DNA of 64,000 nucleotides from Bacteroidota bacterium (lineage in GTDB: Bacteria; Bacteroidota; Rhodothermia; Rhodothermales; UBA10348): positions 1-64,000 of the forward strand of contig JAJCYR010000021.1 in NCBI GenBank assembly GCA_029262775.1. The letters run 5' to 3'. This document shows positions 1 through 9,742 of the stretch, piece by piece; position 1 is the first letter of the stretch; each line of letters opens with the position of its first letter. The position numbers were made by a program, and so were the translations under genes. The notes beneath the pieces were generated by a model that saw nothing but the letters and a program-made list of their open reading frames with translations, had not been told where the DNA came from and ran no database searches.

Positions 1-39
1 CACACCCTTCTGAGGCGGCGAAACGCCATCTACTGCGTT

Positions 40-78
40 GTCCCTCCTTCGAATAGCGCTGCTATTCGGCGTCGGGAC
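40..78. repeat. Imperfect inverted repeat (CGAATAGC-gct-GCTATTCG core with outer GTCCC/GGGAC arms); its right half recurs at 839-866
   Basis: Read directly: aatagcgctgctattcggcgtcgggacg (52-79) matches aatagcactgctattcggcgtcgggacg (839-866) with 1 mismatch in 28. Confidence 0.75.
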
Positions 79-184
79 GCCTTGCATCTGTCATTCCGGC
101 GCTCGCATCTTGGTGCACGCTGGTTCTTCAACACGCTTCTAAAATAACACGGCAACCCTGAATGTCCAGACACAGAGCGCACGT

Positions 185-832
185 ATGATCTCAATCTCGA
201 TTTTTTCCCACGTCCACGTGGCCGCACGGCCTTTCGCTGCCGTCGTCATACTGGTCTGCGCCTGCTGCGCATTCGGCGTGCAGCGCGCAGTCGCCCAGGA
301 CACGGCACGGCCCGGTGCGCCTGCCGAGCAGGAACTGGTCTTCGCCGACTCCTCGTTCATCGTCGTCGAGGGAACGTCCAACCGGTCCGATTGGACGGTC
401 CATGCCCCCGAATTTACGGCCAGCGTCCGCACGGCCGAAGCCGGTCAGCCTGCCAGCGTCACGCTGACCGTTGACGCGCTCGCCATGGAAAGCCGCAAAA
501 GCACCATCATGGACCGCCTCATGCGCAATTCCCTGAACACGGACGCCCATGATACGATCACGTTCGCATCTACAGGAATCACCCACTCGGACACGCCAGC
601 CTACTCGGACACGCCAGCCTACATGGTGTCGGGAGAACTGGAACTGGCGGGTATGAAGCAACCTGTCACTGTTCCGGTCACGCGGAGCATGAACGAAACA
701 GGACAGGTTGTATGGGTGGGACATGTGGCCTTCCGGATGACCGACTTCGGCATTCAGCCGCCAACGGCCATGTTCGGCGCGCTTCACACGGGCGACGAGG
801 TGACCGTGCGCTTCCGCCTGGTCGAGGAGTAG
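185..832 (+). CDS. YceI-like family secreted/periplasmic protein
   Basis: N-terminal signal-like segment followed by YceI-type pattern (DWTVHAPEFTASV...LDTDAHDTITFAST-like, ...GELELAGMKQPVTVPV). Confidence 0.75.
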   Translation: MISISIFSHVHVAARPFAAVVILVCACCAFGVQRAVAQDTARPGAPAEQELVFADSSFIVVEGTSNRSDWTVHAPEFTASVRTAEAGQPASVTLTVDALAMESRKSTIMDRLMRNSLNTDAHDTITFASTGITHSDTPAYSDTPAYMVSGELELAGMKQPVTVPVTRSMNETGQVVWVGHVAFRMTDFGIQPPTAMFGALHTGDEVTVRFRLVEE

Positions 833-838
833 TTCTAC

Positions 839-866
839 AATAGCACTGCTATTCGGCGTCGGGACG
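839..866. repeat. Second, truncated copy of the 52-79 hairpin repeat, between convergent yceI-like gene and dnaK
   Basis: 27/28 identity to 52-79; AATAGC-act-GCTATT stem. Confidence 0.75.
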
Positions 867-883
867 TAAACCCGCGCGCTGGA

Positions 884-2824
884 TTACTCCGCCGGTTTCT
901 CGTCCTCGTCGTCGACCACTTCGTAGTCCACGTCCTTGACCTCGGCGTCGGCTTCGGCGTCGGCTTCGGGCTCGGCTTCGGCGCTGGCGCCATCGCCCGA
1001 CGCACCGCCGGTGCCAGCGGCCTGCTGCGCCGCGTACATCTCCTGACTGGCATCGGCCCAGGCCGCGTTGAGTTCCTCAATAGCCGGTTCAAGACCCGCT
1101 ACATCCTTGGCCTCGTGCAGCGTCTTGACGTTGGCAACGGCCGCTTCAATGCGCGACTTTTTGTCAGCAGACAGCTTTTCGCCGTATTCGGACAGGTTCT
1201 TCTCCGTCTGCATGACGAGCGCATCGGCCGAATTCAGTTTGTCGATCTCTTCCTTGCGCTTTTTGTCTTCGTCCGCATGCGCCTTCGCGTCCGTACGCAT
1301 CTTCTCAATTTCCTGCTCGGTAAGTCCCGAAGAGGCCTCAATACGAATGGATTGCTCCTTTCCGCTGGCATTGTCCTTGGCGCTTACATTCAGGATCCCG
1401 TTCGCATCGAGATCGAAGGAAACCTCGATCTGCGGCACCCCGCGCGGCGACGGAGGAATGCCGTCCAGGTGGAAGCGACCTATGGTCCGGTTGTCCGACG
1501 CCATGGACCTGTCGCCCTGCAGCACATGGATTTCCACTGACGGCTGGTTGTCGGCCGCGGTCGAAAACGTTTCGCTCTTCCTGGTCGGAATGGTGGTGTT
1601 GGCCGGAATCAGTACGGTCGATACGCCGCCCAGTGTCTCAATGCCCAGATTCAGCGGGGTCACGTCGAGCAGCAGCACGTCGCTCACATCGCCCGAGAGC
1701 ACGCCTCCCTGGATGGCCGCACCGATGGCAACCACCTCATCCGGGTTCACCGAGCGGTTGGGCGCCTTGCCAAAAAATTCCTCGGCCGCCTTCTGGATGG
1801 CCGGAATACGGGTCGATCCGCCGACGAGGATGACCTGGTCCACTTTTTCCTTCGACACACCCGCATCTTTGAGGGCCTTTTCCATGGGAGGAAGGGTCCG
1901 CTTCACGAGGTCATCGACCAGGTTCTCGAATTTGGCGCGCGAGATGTCCATGGTGAGGTGCTTCGGGCCATCCTGCGTGGCCGTGATGAACGGCAGGTTG
2001 ACGGTCGTCGCGGAGGAGCTGGAGAGCTCGATTTTGGCTTTCTCGGCCGCCTCCTTGAGGCGCTGGAGCGCCATGGCATCCGAGCGCAGGTCAATGCCCT
2101 CGTCCTTCTTGAACTGGTCGGCTATGTAGTCAATTACGCGTTGATCGAAATCGTCGCCACCGAGGTGCGTGTCACCGTTCGTGGACAGCACTTCGAATAC
2201 GCCGTCGCCGAGTTCCAGGATAGAGATGTCATACGTGCCGCCTCCGAGGTCGAAGACCGCGACGATTTCTTCGGATTCCTTCTTGTCCAGTCCGTACGCC
2301 AGGGCAGCCGCCGTCGGTTCGTTGATGATGCGGCGTACGGTGAGTCCGGCAATTTCGCCGGCTTCCTTGGTCGCCGTGCGCTGGGCGTCATTGAAGTAGG
2401 CCGGAACCGTGATCACGGCTTCGGTCACCTTCTCTCCCAGATAGTCTTCGGCGGTCTGTTTCAGCTTCTGCAGGACCATGGCCGAGATTTCCTGCGGCGT
2501 GTAGACACGATCATCGATCTTGACGCGGGCCGTCTGGTTGTCGCCCTCCACCACGTCATAGGGTACGGTCTTGAGCTCGCTGCTGACTTCACCATGTTTG
2601 CGCCCCATGAAGCGCTTGATGGAGAAGATGGTGTTGTTCGGATTGGTAATGGCCTGCCGCTTGGCAGGGGCACCCACGAGGCGCTCGCCATCTTTCTTGA
2701 ATGCGACAATCGAAGGCGTCGTGCGCGCGCCCTCGGCGTTCGTGATTACAACGGGCTCTCCACCCTCCATGACGGAGACGACGGAGTTTGTGGTGCCCAG
2801 GTCGATGCCAATGATTTTACCCAT
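884..2824 (-). CDS. dnaK: Molecular chaperone DnaK (Hsp70)
   Basis: [27 protein letters not shown]..., acidic C-terminus. Confidence 0.99.
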   Translation of the reverse strand: MGKIIGIDLGTTNSVVSVMEGGEPVVITNAEGARTTPSIVAFKKDGERLVGAPAKRQAITNPNNTIFSIKRFMGRKHGEVSSELKTVPYDVVEGDNQTARVKIDDRVYTPQEISAMVLQKLKQTAEDYLGEKVTEAVITVPAYFNDAQRTATKEAGEIAGLTVRRIINEPTAAALAYGLDKKESEEIVAVFDLGGGTYDISILELGDGVFEVLSTNGDTHLGGDDFDQRVIDYIADQFKKDEGIDLRSDAMALQRLKEAAEKAKIELSSSSATTVNLPFITATQDGPKHLTMDISRAKFENLVDDLVKRTLPPMEKALKDAGVSKEKVDQVILVGGSTRIPAIQKAAEEFFGKAPNRSVNPDEVVAIGAAIQGGVLSGDVSDVLLLDVTPLNLGIETLGGVSTVLIPANTTIPTRKSETFSTAADNQPSVEIHVLQGDRSMASDNRTIGRFHLDGIPPSPRGVPQIEVSFDLDANGILNVSAKDNASGKEQSIRIEASSGLTEQEIEKMRTDAKAHADEDKKRKEEIDKLNSADALVMQTEKNLSEYGEKLSADKKSRIEAAVANVKTLHEAKDVAGLEPAIEELNAAWADASQEMYAAQQAAGTGGASGDGASAEAEPEADAEADAEVKDVDYEVVDDEDEKPAE

Positions 2825-2976
2825 GATGCTTGTATTCGGTGTTCGGTCAGAGTGTCATGGGTGACTGTACACAAGAACAATGCCGTTTTGAATATGCCGA
2901 CATATTGTCAGGGTGGTTTTCAACTGACTTCCAGTCGCGTCACTGGTATATTGCCCACCGTCGAATTACCAGCCGC

Positions 2977-3537
2977 ATGAAGCACGTTCCAAATGCGTTA
3001 ACCGTGGTCCGTATCCTGGTCACGCCGGTCCTGCTCTATCTTCTTTACGTTGGAGGGGCGACGGGTCATGCGTGGGCGCTCGTGCTGTTTGTTGCGGCCT
3101 CCCTGTCGGACTGGCTCGACGGGAAGCTGGCGCGGCTCTTTTCCGTTCGCTCCCGACTGGGGCAATTTCTGGATCCCATGGCCGACAAAGTGCTTGTGCT
3201 CGGCACGTTCGGCATGTTGTCGTGGCTCTACCCGGCCGTGGTACCCCTCTGGACGGTCCTCTTGATTGCCTTTCGGGATGTGGCGGTGACGCTGCTTCGT
3301 AGCGTGTATGAGCGACAGGGGCGCAGCCTCACGACGAGCCACTCCGCCAAATGGAAGACAGCGGCCCAACTCACGTTCCTGATCGGGTTTCTGGTGCTGC
3401 TCGCGGCCGAACACATTCCGGGCGTCGTGGGGCAGGGGGCGGGTGTGGTTCTCGGCAGTACGGCCCTTTTGTACGCGCTCGTCGGGGTCGTCCTCATCAC
3501 GCTTTACACCGGTTATCTCTACTTCAGAACCCCATGA
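2977..3537 (+). CDS. pgsA: CDP-diacylglycerol--glycerol-3-phosphate 3-phosphatidyltransferase
   Basis: MKHVPNALTVVRILVTPVLLYLLY; CDP-alcohol motif DWLDGKLARLFSVRSRLGQFLDPMADK. Confidence 0.95.
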   Translation: MKHVPNALTVVRILVTPVLLYLLYVGGATGHAWALVLFVAASLSDWLDGKLARLFSVRSRLGQFLDPMADKVLVLGTFGMLSWLYPAVVPLWTVLLIAFRDVAVTLLRSVYERQGRSLTTSHSAKWKTAAQLTFLIGFLVLLAAEHIPGVVGQGAGVVLGSTALLYALVGVVLITLYTGYLYFRTP

Positions 3538-4208
3538 GTCCAGAGACCTCCAGACGTTCCGGTGAGGAAACAGCCCGGTGGCTGGCCACCGAGTTGCTGA
3601 AAATCGGAGCGCTCGTCCTGCGGCCCAATGAGCCGTTTACCTGGGCATCGGGGCGGCGCGCCCCCGTCTACTGTGACAACCGGCTGACGCTCGGATACCC
3701 CGACCTGCGCCGCTCCATCTGTACGGCCTTCGCCGACCGGATTGAAGAAGAGAGTTGGGAGGTGGACGCGGTCGTAGGCACGGCCACGGCTGGCATTCCC
3801 CACGCAGCCTGGCTGGCAGACCGGTTGAACCTTCCCATGGCATACGTTCGGTCCTCCGTCAAGGGGCACGGACGGCAGAACCGCCTCGAGGGGAGGCTCC
3901 CCGGTCGCGCCCGCGTCGTAGTGATTGAGGACCTCGTATCGACCGGCATGTCATCTACGGCCGTTCTCCCACCGCTTCTCGAATCGGGCTGCACGGTGCA
4001 CGGCATCATGGCCATCTTCACCTATCAACTGCCCGCCGCCGACCGGGCGTTCGTCGAGGCGGGCGTTCCGCTCGTGACGCTTTCATCGTTTCCTGTTCTG
4101 GTCGATGCGGCCCGCGCGCAGTCCCTCGTCGCCCCGGAAGAGGTGGCACTGCTTGAGGCCTGGTACCGGGATCCGTCGGCGTGGTCCAGGTCGCATGGCG
4201 GCGGCTGA
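3534..4208 (+). CDS. pyrE: Orotate phosphoribosyltransferase
   Basis: FTWASGRRAPVYCDNRLTLGYP; PRPP motif VVVIEDLVSTGMSS; ATGA overlap with pgsA. Confidence 0.93.
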   Translation: MSPETSRRSGEETARWLATELLKIGALVLRPNEPFTWASGRRAPVYCDNRLTLGYPDLRRSICTAFADRIEEESWEVDAVVGTATAGIPHAAWLADRLNLPMAYVRSSVKGHGRQNRLEGRLPGRARVVVIEDLVSTGMSSTAVLPPLLESGCTVHGIMAIFTYQLPAADRAFVEAGVPLVTLSSFPVLVDAARAQSLVAPEEVALLEAWYRDPSAWSRSHGGG

Positions 4209-4209
4209 C

Positions 4210-5466
4210 ATGACGGCAACCATCCTTACGATCGGCGATGAACTGCTGATTGGGCAGATTGTAAATACGAACGCGGCGTGGATCGGTGAGCAGCTCACGC
4301 TTCGCGGCGTGGAAGTGATCCGCTCGGTGACGGTCGGTGACTCGTCGCGCGTCATCCAGGATGAACTGGGCCGGGCCCTGGAAGCGGGCCGGATCGTGAT
4401 CATGACCGGCGGACTCGGCCCAACCCACGATGACGTGACAAAACACGCCGTCGCGGACTTCTTCGGAGACCGCTTGACGATGCGCAGCGAGGTACTGGAA
4501 GCGGTAGAGGCCCGGTTTGCCTCGCGGGGCATCCCCGTGCTCGACGCGAATCGGGACCAGGCGCTGGCCCCAGAGTCGTTTCAGGCCGTGGTGAACCGGG
4601 CCGGGACCGCACCGGCGCTCATTCGCGGGACGAAGACTCCGAAAGGCAAGGGCCTGGTGGCGCTCCTGCCCGGCGTCCCTCACGAAATGCAGCATTTCAT
4701 GGAGGAAGCCGTGCTTCCGGAGATTGAAAAGCTGGGCGTTCATGGGGCCATTGCGCACCAGACCATTCTGACGGCGGGTCTCGGGGAGTCGCTGGTACAC
4801 GAACGCCTTGCCGGCATTGAAGCATTCCTGGCGCGGAATGTATTCCTGGCGTACCTGCCAAATATCCACGGCGTGCGTGTGCGCATGACGGTGCGCGCGG
4901 CAACATCCGACGAGGCGGCGTCGAGGCTCGAGGAGGTGGTCGCGTGGGCATGTGACCGGCTGGGCGAACTCGTCTACGGTCTGGGAGAGGACTCGCTCGA
5001 AGGGGCGCTCGGGCGTGCCCTTCGCCTGCGGGGCTACACCGTCTCGGTTGCAGAGAGTTGTACGGGCGGGCTGATTGCCCACCGGATCACGAATGTGGCC
5101 GGTGCGTCCGATTACATGGTCGGCGGCGTCGTGTCGTACGGAAACTCCGTCAAATCGGGTCTTTTGGGGGTCGATACATCGGTTCTCGCCGCACATGGAG
5201 CCGTGAGCGAGCAGGTGGCGCGCAGCATGGCTGAAGGGATGCGAGCCGCGCTGGGTTCAGACACCGCCATCAGCACGACCGGCATCATGGGGCCGGGTGG
5301 CGGATCGCCTGACAAGCCCGTGGGCACGGTATGGGTGGGCCTGGCCCTGCCGGACCGGACGGAAACCCGGCTCTTGAGACTCGGAATGAGCCGGCTTCGT
5401 AATAAAGAGCGGGCGGCTGCGCAGGCCATGAACGAACTCCGTATCCTGCTCGGAAAGGAGCGTTGA
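4210..5466 (+). CDS. cinA: CinA family competence/damage-inducible protein A (nicotinamide mononucleotide deamidase domain)
   Basis: TILTIGDELLIGQIVNTNAAWIG; SVAESCTGGLIAHRITNVAGASDYMVGGVVSYGNSVK. Confidence 0.95.
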   Translation: MTATILTIGDELLIGQIVNTNAAWIGEQLTLRGVEVIRSVTVGDSSRVIQDELGRALEAGRIVIMTGGLGPTHDDVTKHAVADFFGDRLTMRSEVLEAVEARFASRGIPVLDANRDQALAPESFQAVVNRAGTAPALIRGTKTPKGKGLVALLPGVPHEMQHFMEEAVLPEIEKLGVHGAIAHQTILTAGLGESLVHERLAGIEAFLARNVFLAYLPNIHGVRVRMTVRAATSDEAASRLEEVVAWACDRLGELVYGLGEDSLEGALGRALRLRGYTVSVAESCTGGLIAHRITNVAGASDYMVGGVVSYGNSVKSGLLGVDTSVLAAHGAVSEQVARSMAEGMRAALGSDTAISTTGIMGPGGGSPDKPVGTVWVGLALPDRTETRLLRLGMSRLRNKERAAAQAMNELRILLGKER

Positions 5467-5518
5467 CGCGCCTCGGATCGCGCCTCGCGGGCGGGGGGTT
5501 ATGTTCGGCGAAAAAAGG

Positions 5519-5590
5519 TGTCAACGTAGATGACAGTACGTTGTCACAGGCAGGTCCTATCATGTGTGTGTCATGTGTGCGTATATTGGG
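5519..5590 (+). promoter_or_regulatory. Candidate recA regulatory region: inverted repeat TGTCAACGT-N10-ACGTTGTCA, 11-bp direct repeat TCATGTGTGYG x2, TATATTG-like -7 element
   Basis: Direct reading of the 174-bp cinA-recA gap. Confidence 0.4.
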
Positions 5591-5640
5591 TCCACACGGC
5601 TCGACAGCGCCACCCAACCCGAAACAGAAACCATAGAATC

Positions 5641-6684
5641 ATGAGTACGCAGGAATCAGCCAAACAGCGCGCATTGGATCTGGCGCTCAAGCAGATCGAG
5701 AAAACTTACGGCAAAGGTGCCATCATGCGCCTCGGCGACACACCAGACATCCGGATCGGTGCCATTTCGACCGGTTCCCTTGCGCTCGATGCAGCGCTCG
5801 GCGTCGGCGGCGTTCCCCGCGGCCGCGTAATTGAGATCTATGGCCCGGAGTCGTCGGGGAAGACCACGCTCGCGACCCATATCATCGCCGAGGCACAGAA
5901 ATTGGGGGGATCGTGCGCGTTCATCGATGCTGAACACGCGTTCGATGCCACGTACGCAGAAAAGCTGGGCGTGGATATTGACACCATGCTTGTTTCGCAG
6001 CCCGATACCGGCGAAGATGCCCTCAATATCTGCGACACGCTCGTGCGCAGCGGTGCGCTCGACGTGATTGTGATTGACTCGGTCGCGGCGCTTGTGCCCC
6101 GCGCTGAAATCGAGGGTGACATGGGGGACAGCCATATGGGACTTCAGGCGCGGCTCATGAGTCAGGCGCTTCGCAAGCTCACCGGTACGCTCAACAAAAC
6201 ACGGACGGTCCTGGTATTCATCAACCAGATCCGGGAAAAAATCGGCGTCATGTTCGGTAATCCAGAAACCACGTCTGGCGGACGCGCCCTCAAGTTCTAT
6301 GCGTCTGTCCGCATGGACATCCGCCGCATTGGAGCGGTCAAGGACGGCGCAGAGGTGACCGGCAACCGAACGCGTGTCAAGATTGTGAAGAACAAGGTGG
6401 CACCGCCATTCAAGCAGGCCGAGTTCGACATCATCTATGGTGAGGGCATTTCTTCGAGGGGCGAGCTCATTGATCTGGGTGTGGATAACGATATTGTGAC
6501 CAAATCCGGCTCGTGGTATTCCTATGGAGACATCAAGATTGGGCAGGGGCGTGATGCAGCGAAGCAGTGGCTCAGTGACAACCCGACGCTCCATGACGAA
6601 ATCGCTGTACGCGTGCGGGAGGCCATTGGCATGGTCACCTTCCCGGCCACGAATGGCGTGGAAGCGGTTGAAGAGGTGGGGTAA
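5641..6684 (+). CDS. recA: Recombinase RecA
   Basis: [23 protein letters not shown]; Walker [10 protein letters not shown]. Confidence 0.99.
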   Translation: MSTQESAKQRALDLALKQIEKTYGKGAIMRLGDTPDIRIGAISTGSLALDAALGVGGVPRGRVIEIYGPESSGKTTLATHIIAEAQKLGGSCAFIDAEHAFDATYAEKLGVDIDTMLVSQPDTGEDALNICDTLVRSGALDVIVIDSVAALVPRAEIEGDMGDSHMGLQARLMSQALRKLTGTLNKTRTVLVFINQIREKIGVMFGNPETTSGGRALKFYASVRMDIRRIGAVKDGAEVTGNRTRVKIVKNKVAPPFKQAEFDIIYGEGISSRGELIDLGVDNDIVTKSGSWYSYGDIKIGQGRDAAKQWLSDNPTLHDEIAVRVREAIGMVTFPATNGVEAVEEVG

Positions 6685-6718
6685 GGCGTCTCGCGGCGCT
6701 CCGCGGCGGCAGGCAGGC

Positions 6719-7336
6719 ATGTCTTTCAATGGCGCCGTGCTGGTCGCGAGTATGTTGTTGGGCCTGCTGGCTGTTCCTGCGAGTGCGCAGAGCGCCGCTG
6801 GGCGTGATGTCCGCTGGCTCACCCGTGTGCATAATGCGGACTCGCCGTGGGTCACCCGTCCGCTTGGCGCGGCACACCGGTCGGCGTGGCCCGTGTTCGC
6901 GCTCTCGGTGCCTGCCGCGCTTACGGCCTCCGAGGTGGGGAACGCGTGGTCCTCGTCCGACGCCCTGGCAATGGGGGCTTCGGCCGTGCTCGCAGGCGGC
7001 GGAGCGATGGTGCTCAAGCGCATCTTCAAGCGGGATCGGCCGTACGTGAGCCATACATTCATAGATCCGTATCACAGGACAGCCACCGGCCGTCCGGGTG
7101 CCCATTTCCTGTCGGATTCAGCCTCCATGCCCTCCGGTCATGCCTCACTTGCCGCGTCCCTCGCCGTTTCGTCCATGTGGTCACAACGCCGCCCGGCGTA
7201 CGTTGCCATCGGGTCTGTCTGGGCGGCTTCCGTCGCCCTTTCGCGGGTTTGGCTGGGGGTCCATTATCCGTCGGATGTGCTTGCTGGTACACTTCTCGGC
7301 GCGTCCTTGGCAACGGCCGTCCATTTTGTGCGGTAG
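6719..7336 (+). CDS. PAP2 family membrane-associated phosphatase
   Basis: KRIFKRDRP...SMPSGHASLAASLA...SRVWLGVHYPSDVLAG motifs. Confidence 0.9.
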   Translation: MSFNGAVLVASMLLGLLAVPASAQSAAGRDVRWLTRVHNADSPWVTRPLGAAHRSAWPVFALSVPAALTASEVGNAWSSSDALAMGASAVLAGGGAMVLKRIFKRDRPYVSHTFIDPYHRTATGRPGAHFLSDSASMPSGHASLAASLAVSSMWSQRRPAYVAIGSVWAASVALSRVWLGVHYPSDVLAGTLLGASLATAVHFVR

Positions 7337-9734
7337 GCAGTTGCTGATTCTTCTGAGCACCTTTTTTTTCGTTTCGTCCGCAGGGCTTTCCGATGCATGG
7401 GCACAGGAGGATGTCCGCCGGGGTCATTCCGTGACGGTTCTGGAGGGCTCTGTGCGGGACGATGCGACAGGAGAGGCGTTGCCGGGCGCTACGGTTCAGA
7501 TCGAAGGCACATACACGGGCACGGTGACCAATGCGGACGGTGCGTTTGCTCTCGCCACCAAATCGCTCCCTATTGTGCTGGAAGTGCGTTTTATCGGGTA
7601 CGTCACAGAGCGTGTTGAAGTGACGGGCGCCGTGAACGGGCGGTTGGATGTGCGCCTGCGCCCGACATCGATTTCGCTTCCGGAACTGGTGGTTTCTTCG
7701 GAGGACCCGGCCGTGGGGATCATGCGCAAGGTGATTCTCCGAAAGGCAGAGCAGAAAGAGTTGCTGGAAAGTTACGCGGTAGATGCCTACAACCGATTCC
7801 GCATTGAAAACGATACGGGCATCGTGTCCATCTGGGAAAGCTTTACCCAGGCATGGTGGCATCGGGACCGGGGCATTCGGGAGGTGTCCATCTGGCAGGA
7901 GCAGACGAAAAATGCGGTCTTGGATGGTGCCCTGCCGGCCGCCATTTTTGTCGTCAACCTGTCGGACGACGATATTGACGTGGCCGGCCACCGGCTCATG
8001 GGCGTGACCCACCCGCGGGCTCTCTCCATGTACAACTTCCGGCTCGACACGCTTCGGGCCATCGACGACCAACTGGTCTACGACATCCGGGTCGCACCCA
8101 AGTCGGATCGCAGTTCGGGTTTTGTCGGACGAATTTCCATTCTGGATGAAGAGTGGGTGATGATCCAGGCAGAGCTCAGCCCGGGCGAATCGTTCCTGTT
8201 TCCTCCCCCGATCGAACAGATTGACGTTACGTACGAGCAGCAGTTTTCCCGGTTTTCGGGGGACTTCTGGTTACCGGCCTACCTGGCTTCCGATGTGGAC
8301 GTCACGATTGCACTGGGCCGGATGCTCAACTTCCCCGAAATCCGCGTCCGGCAATTTTCCCGGCTGTCCGATTTCAGGATCAACGTTCCGGTCCCCGACT
8401 CTCTTTATGAAGCAGACGACCTGATTGTGGTCGATACGGCCCGCACCGAAAAAGTCCGCCCCGCTGCCCTCGTGGCCGTTCCGTTGACTCCGGGCGAGCA
8501 ATTGGCCTATGCGACCCTCGATTCCACCATGACCCTGGAAGACGCCTTCCAACCGGGGGGGCTGCTCGCGCGCCTGAGCCGCTCGGGCGGGGAAAGTGAC
8601 GGCGGGAGCGGGCGGTCACTTGGTAAATCGGGCGTGCTGTCTGCTGCCAGCGTGCGTCCGGTCATGTGGTACAACCGGGTCCAGGGCCTGCATACGGGGG
8701 CAGAAGTGGCCGTGGAGCTCCCGGCCTCTGTGCGCGTGGCCGCCGAGGCCGGCTACGACGGGGCCTCCCGGGACTGGACATCCGGCGCCTCGCTCCGGGT
8801 CGGGCACCGGGTAGCGTGGCGCGCCGCGGTCTTTGATGACGTGGACCTGCGTATCCAGAGCCGAATGAAAAGTCGGGTGTTGAATTCGTTCACCGTCCTT
8901 GCCGGCGACCCTGATTACTTTGACTACGTCTCGCGGCGCGGCGTCGAGGCGGGCGTTCGCGTGCAGGACATCCGGTCATGGTGGGTCGAGGTGGGCGTAA
9001 ACCATACGGATTATGCTTCTGTGCCGTTGCGCGTTCGTGACTCCTTCCTGGGAACCGACGTGGTTCAGACACCGAACGCGGCCATTCAACCCGGTACGCT
9101 GACCCGGGTCCGTGTCGGTGCCGGGAAGGAATGGGAGTTCATTCCGTTTGGCCTTGGAGGAAACCGGCGGGCAGAGTTCGACCTGGAAGTGGGCCTCGGC
9201 GGTACCATGCCCGGAAGCGGGTCGTACGTGCGGGCGGTAACCGAGATCTACTGGCGAATTCCTACGTTCAACCGCAGGCGCCTGCTGCCACAAGCGCTCG
9301 ATGTGCGGCTGTTCGCGGGTGCCATGTCGAGCAGTACGCCGCTCGTGCGGTACGGCCTTCTGGATGGATCGTCCCGATTCACGGAATTCGGGGCGCTCCG
9401 GACGCGGGAGGATCGGCCCTATGAGGGGACCCGCTTTGGGCTCCTGGCATGGGAACATACCCTGCGGACCATTCCTTTTGAAATGCTGGGTTGGGACTGG
9501 GCGGTAGAGCGCAACTGGAATGTGATCGTGCACGGCGCTCACGGCGCGTCGTGGGCACCGGGGCCCGACAAAACGTCATTGGCGTTGTGGGTGCCATCGG
9601 CAGTGACAGACGGCGGGCATCACGAACTGGGCGCGTCCCTGTCGGGCATTCTGACGTTATTCCGGATTGACACCGCATGGCGTCTTGATGAGCGCGCCTT
9701 CCGCGTTGGAGTGTCCATTGCGCGGATTTTCTGA
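7275..9734 (+). CDS. DUF5686 / carboxypeptidase-regulatory-like domain outer-membrane protein
   Basis: Signal-like N-terminus; LEGSVRDDATGEALPGATVQIEGTYTGTVTNADGAFAL; long beta-rich C-terminus; start site uncertain (overlaps PAP2 gene). Confidence 0.8.
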   Translation: MCLLVHFSARPWQRPSILCGRQLLILLSTFFFVSSAGLSDAWAQEDVRRGHSVTVLEGSVRDDATGEALPGATVQIEGTYTGTVTNADGAFALATKSLPIVLEVRFIGYVTERVEVTGAVNGRLDVRLRPTSISLPELVVSSEDPAVGIMRKVILRKAEQKELLESYAVDAYNRFRIENDTGIVSIWESFTQAWWHRDRGIREVSIWQEQTKNAVLDGALPAAIFVVNLSDDDIDVAGHRLMGVTHPRALSMYNFRLDTLRAIDDQLVYDIRVAPKSDRSSGFVGRISILDEEWVMIQAELSPGESFLFPPPIEQIDVTYEQQFSRFSGDFWLPAYLASDVDVTIALGRMLNFPEIRVRQFSRLSDFRINVPVPDSLYEADDLIVVDTARTEKVRPAALVAVPLTPGEQLAYATLDSTMTLEDAFQPGGLLARLSRSGGESDGGSGRSLGKSGVLSAASVRPVMWYNRVQGLHTGAEVAVELPASVRVAAEAGYDGASRDWTSGASLRVGHRVAWRAAVFDDVDLRIQSRMKSRVLNSFTVLAGDPDYFDYVSRRGVEAGVRVQDIRSWWVEVGVNHTDYASVPLRVRDSFLGTDVVQTPNAAIQPGTLTRVRVGAGKEWEFIPFGLGGNRRAEFDLEVGLGGTMPGSGSYVRAVTEIYWRIPTFNRRRLLPQALDVRLFAGAMSSSTPLVRYGLLDGSSRFTEFGALRTREDRPYEGTRFGLLAWEHTLRTIPFEMLGWDWAVERNWNVIVHGAHGASWAPGPDKTSLALWVPSAVTDGGHHELGASLSGILTLFRIDTAWRLDERAFRVGVSIARIF

Positions 9735-9742
9735 CAGGTAGC

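Noticed and set aside
30-227. 65-aa minus-strand ORF over the left-end repeat
   Set aside because: Arg-rich translation of the hairpin repeat; more likely non-coding.
940-990. Short imperfect repeat at the dnaK 3' end
   Set aside because: Encodes the usual acidic low-complexity DnaK C-terminus.
1068-2129. 353-aa plus-strand ORF
   Set aside because: Antisense to the highly conserved dnaK; no family motif, typical high-GC shadow frame.
2825-2976. CIRCE-type HrcA operator upstream of dnaK
   Set aside because: No TTAGCACTC-N9-GAGTGCTAA-like inverted repeat seen in the dnaK-pgsA divergent gap.
4018-5196. 392-aa minus-strand ORF
   Set aside because: Antisense to cinA; composition rich in R/H/G, no recognisable domain.
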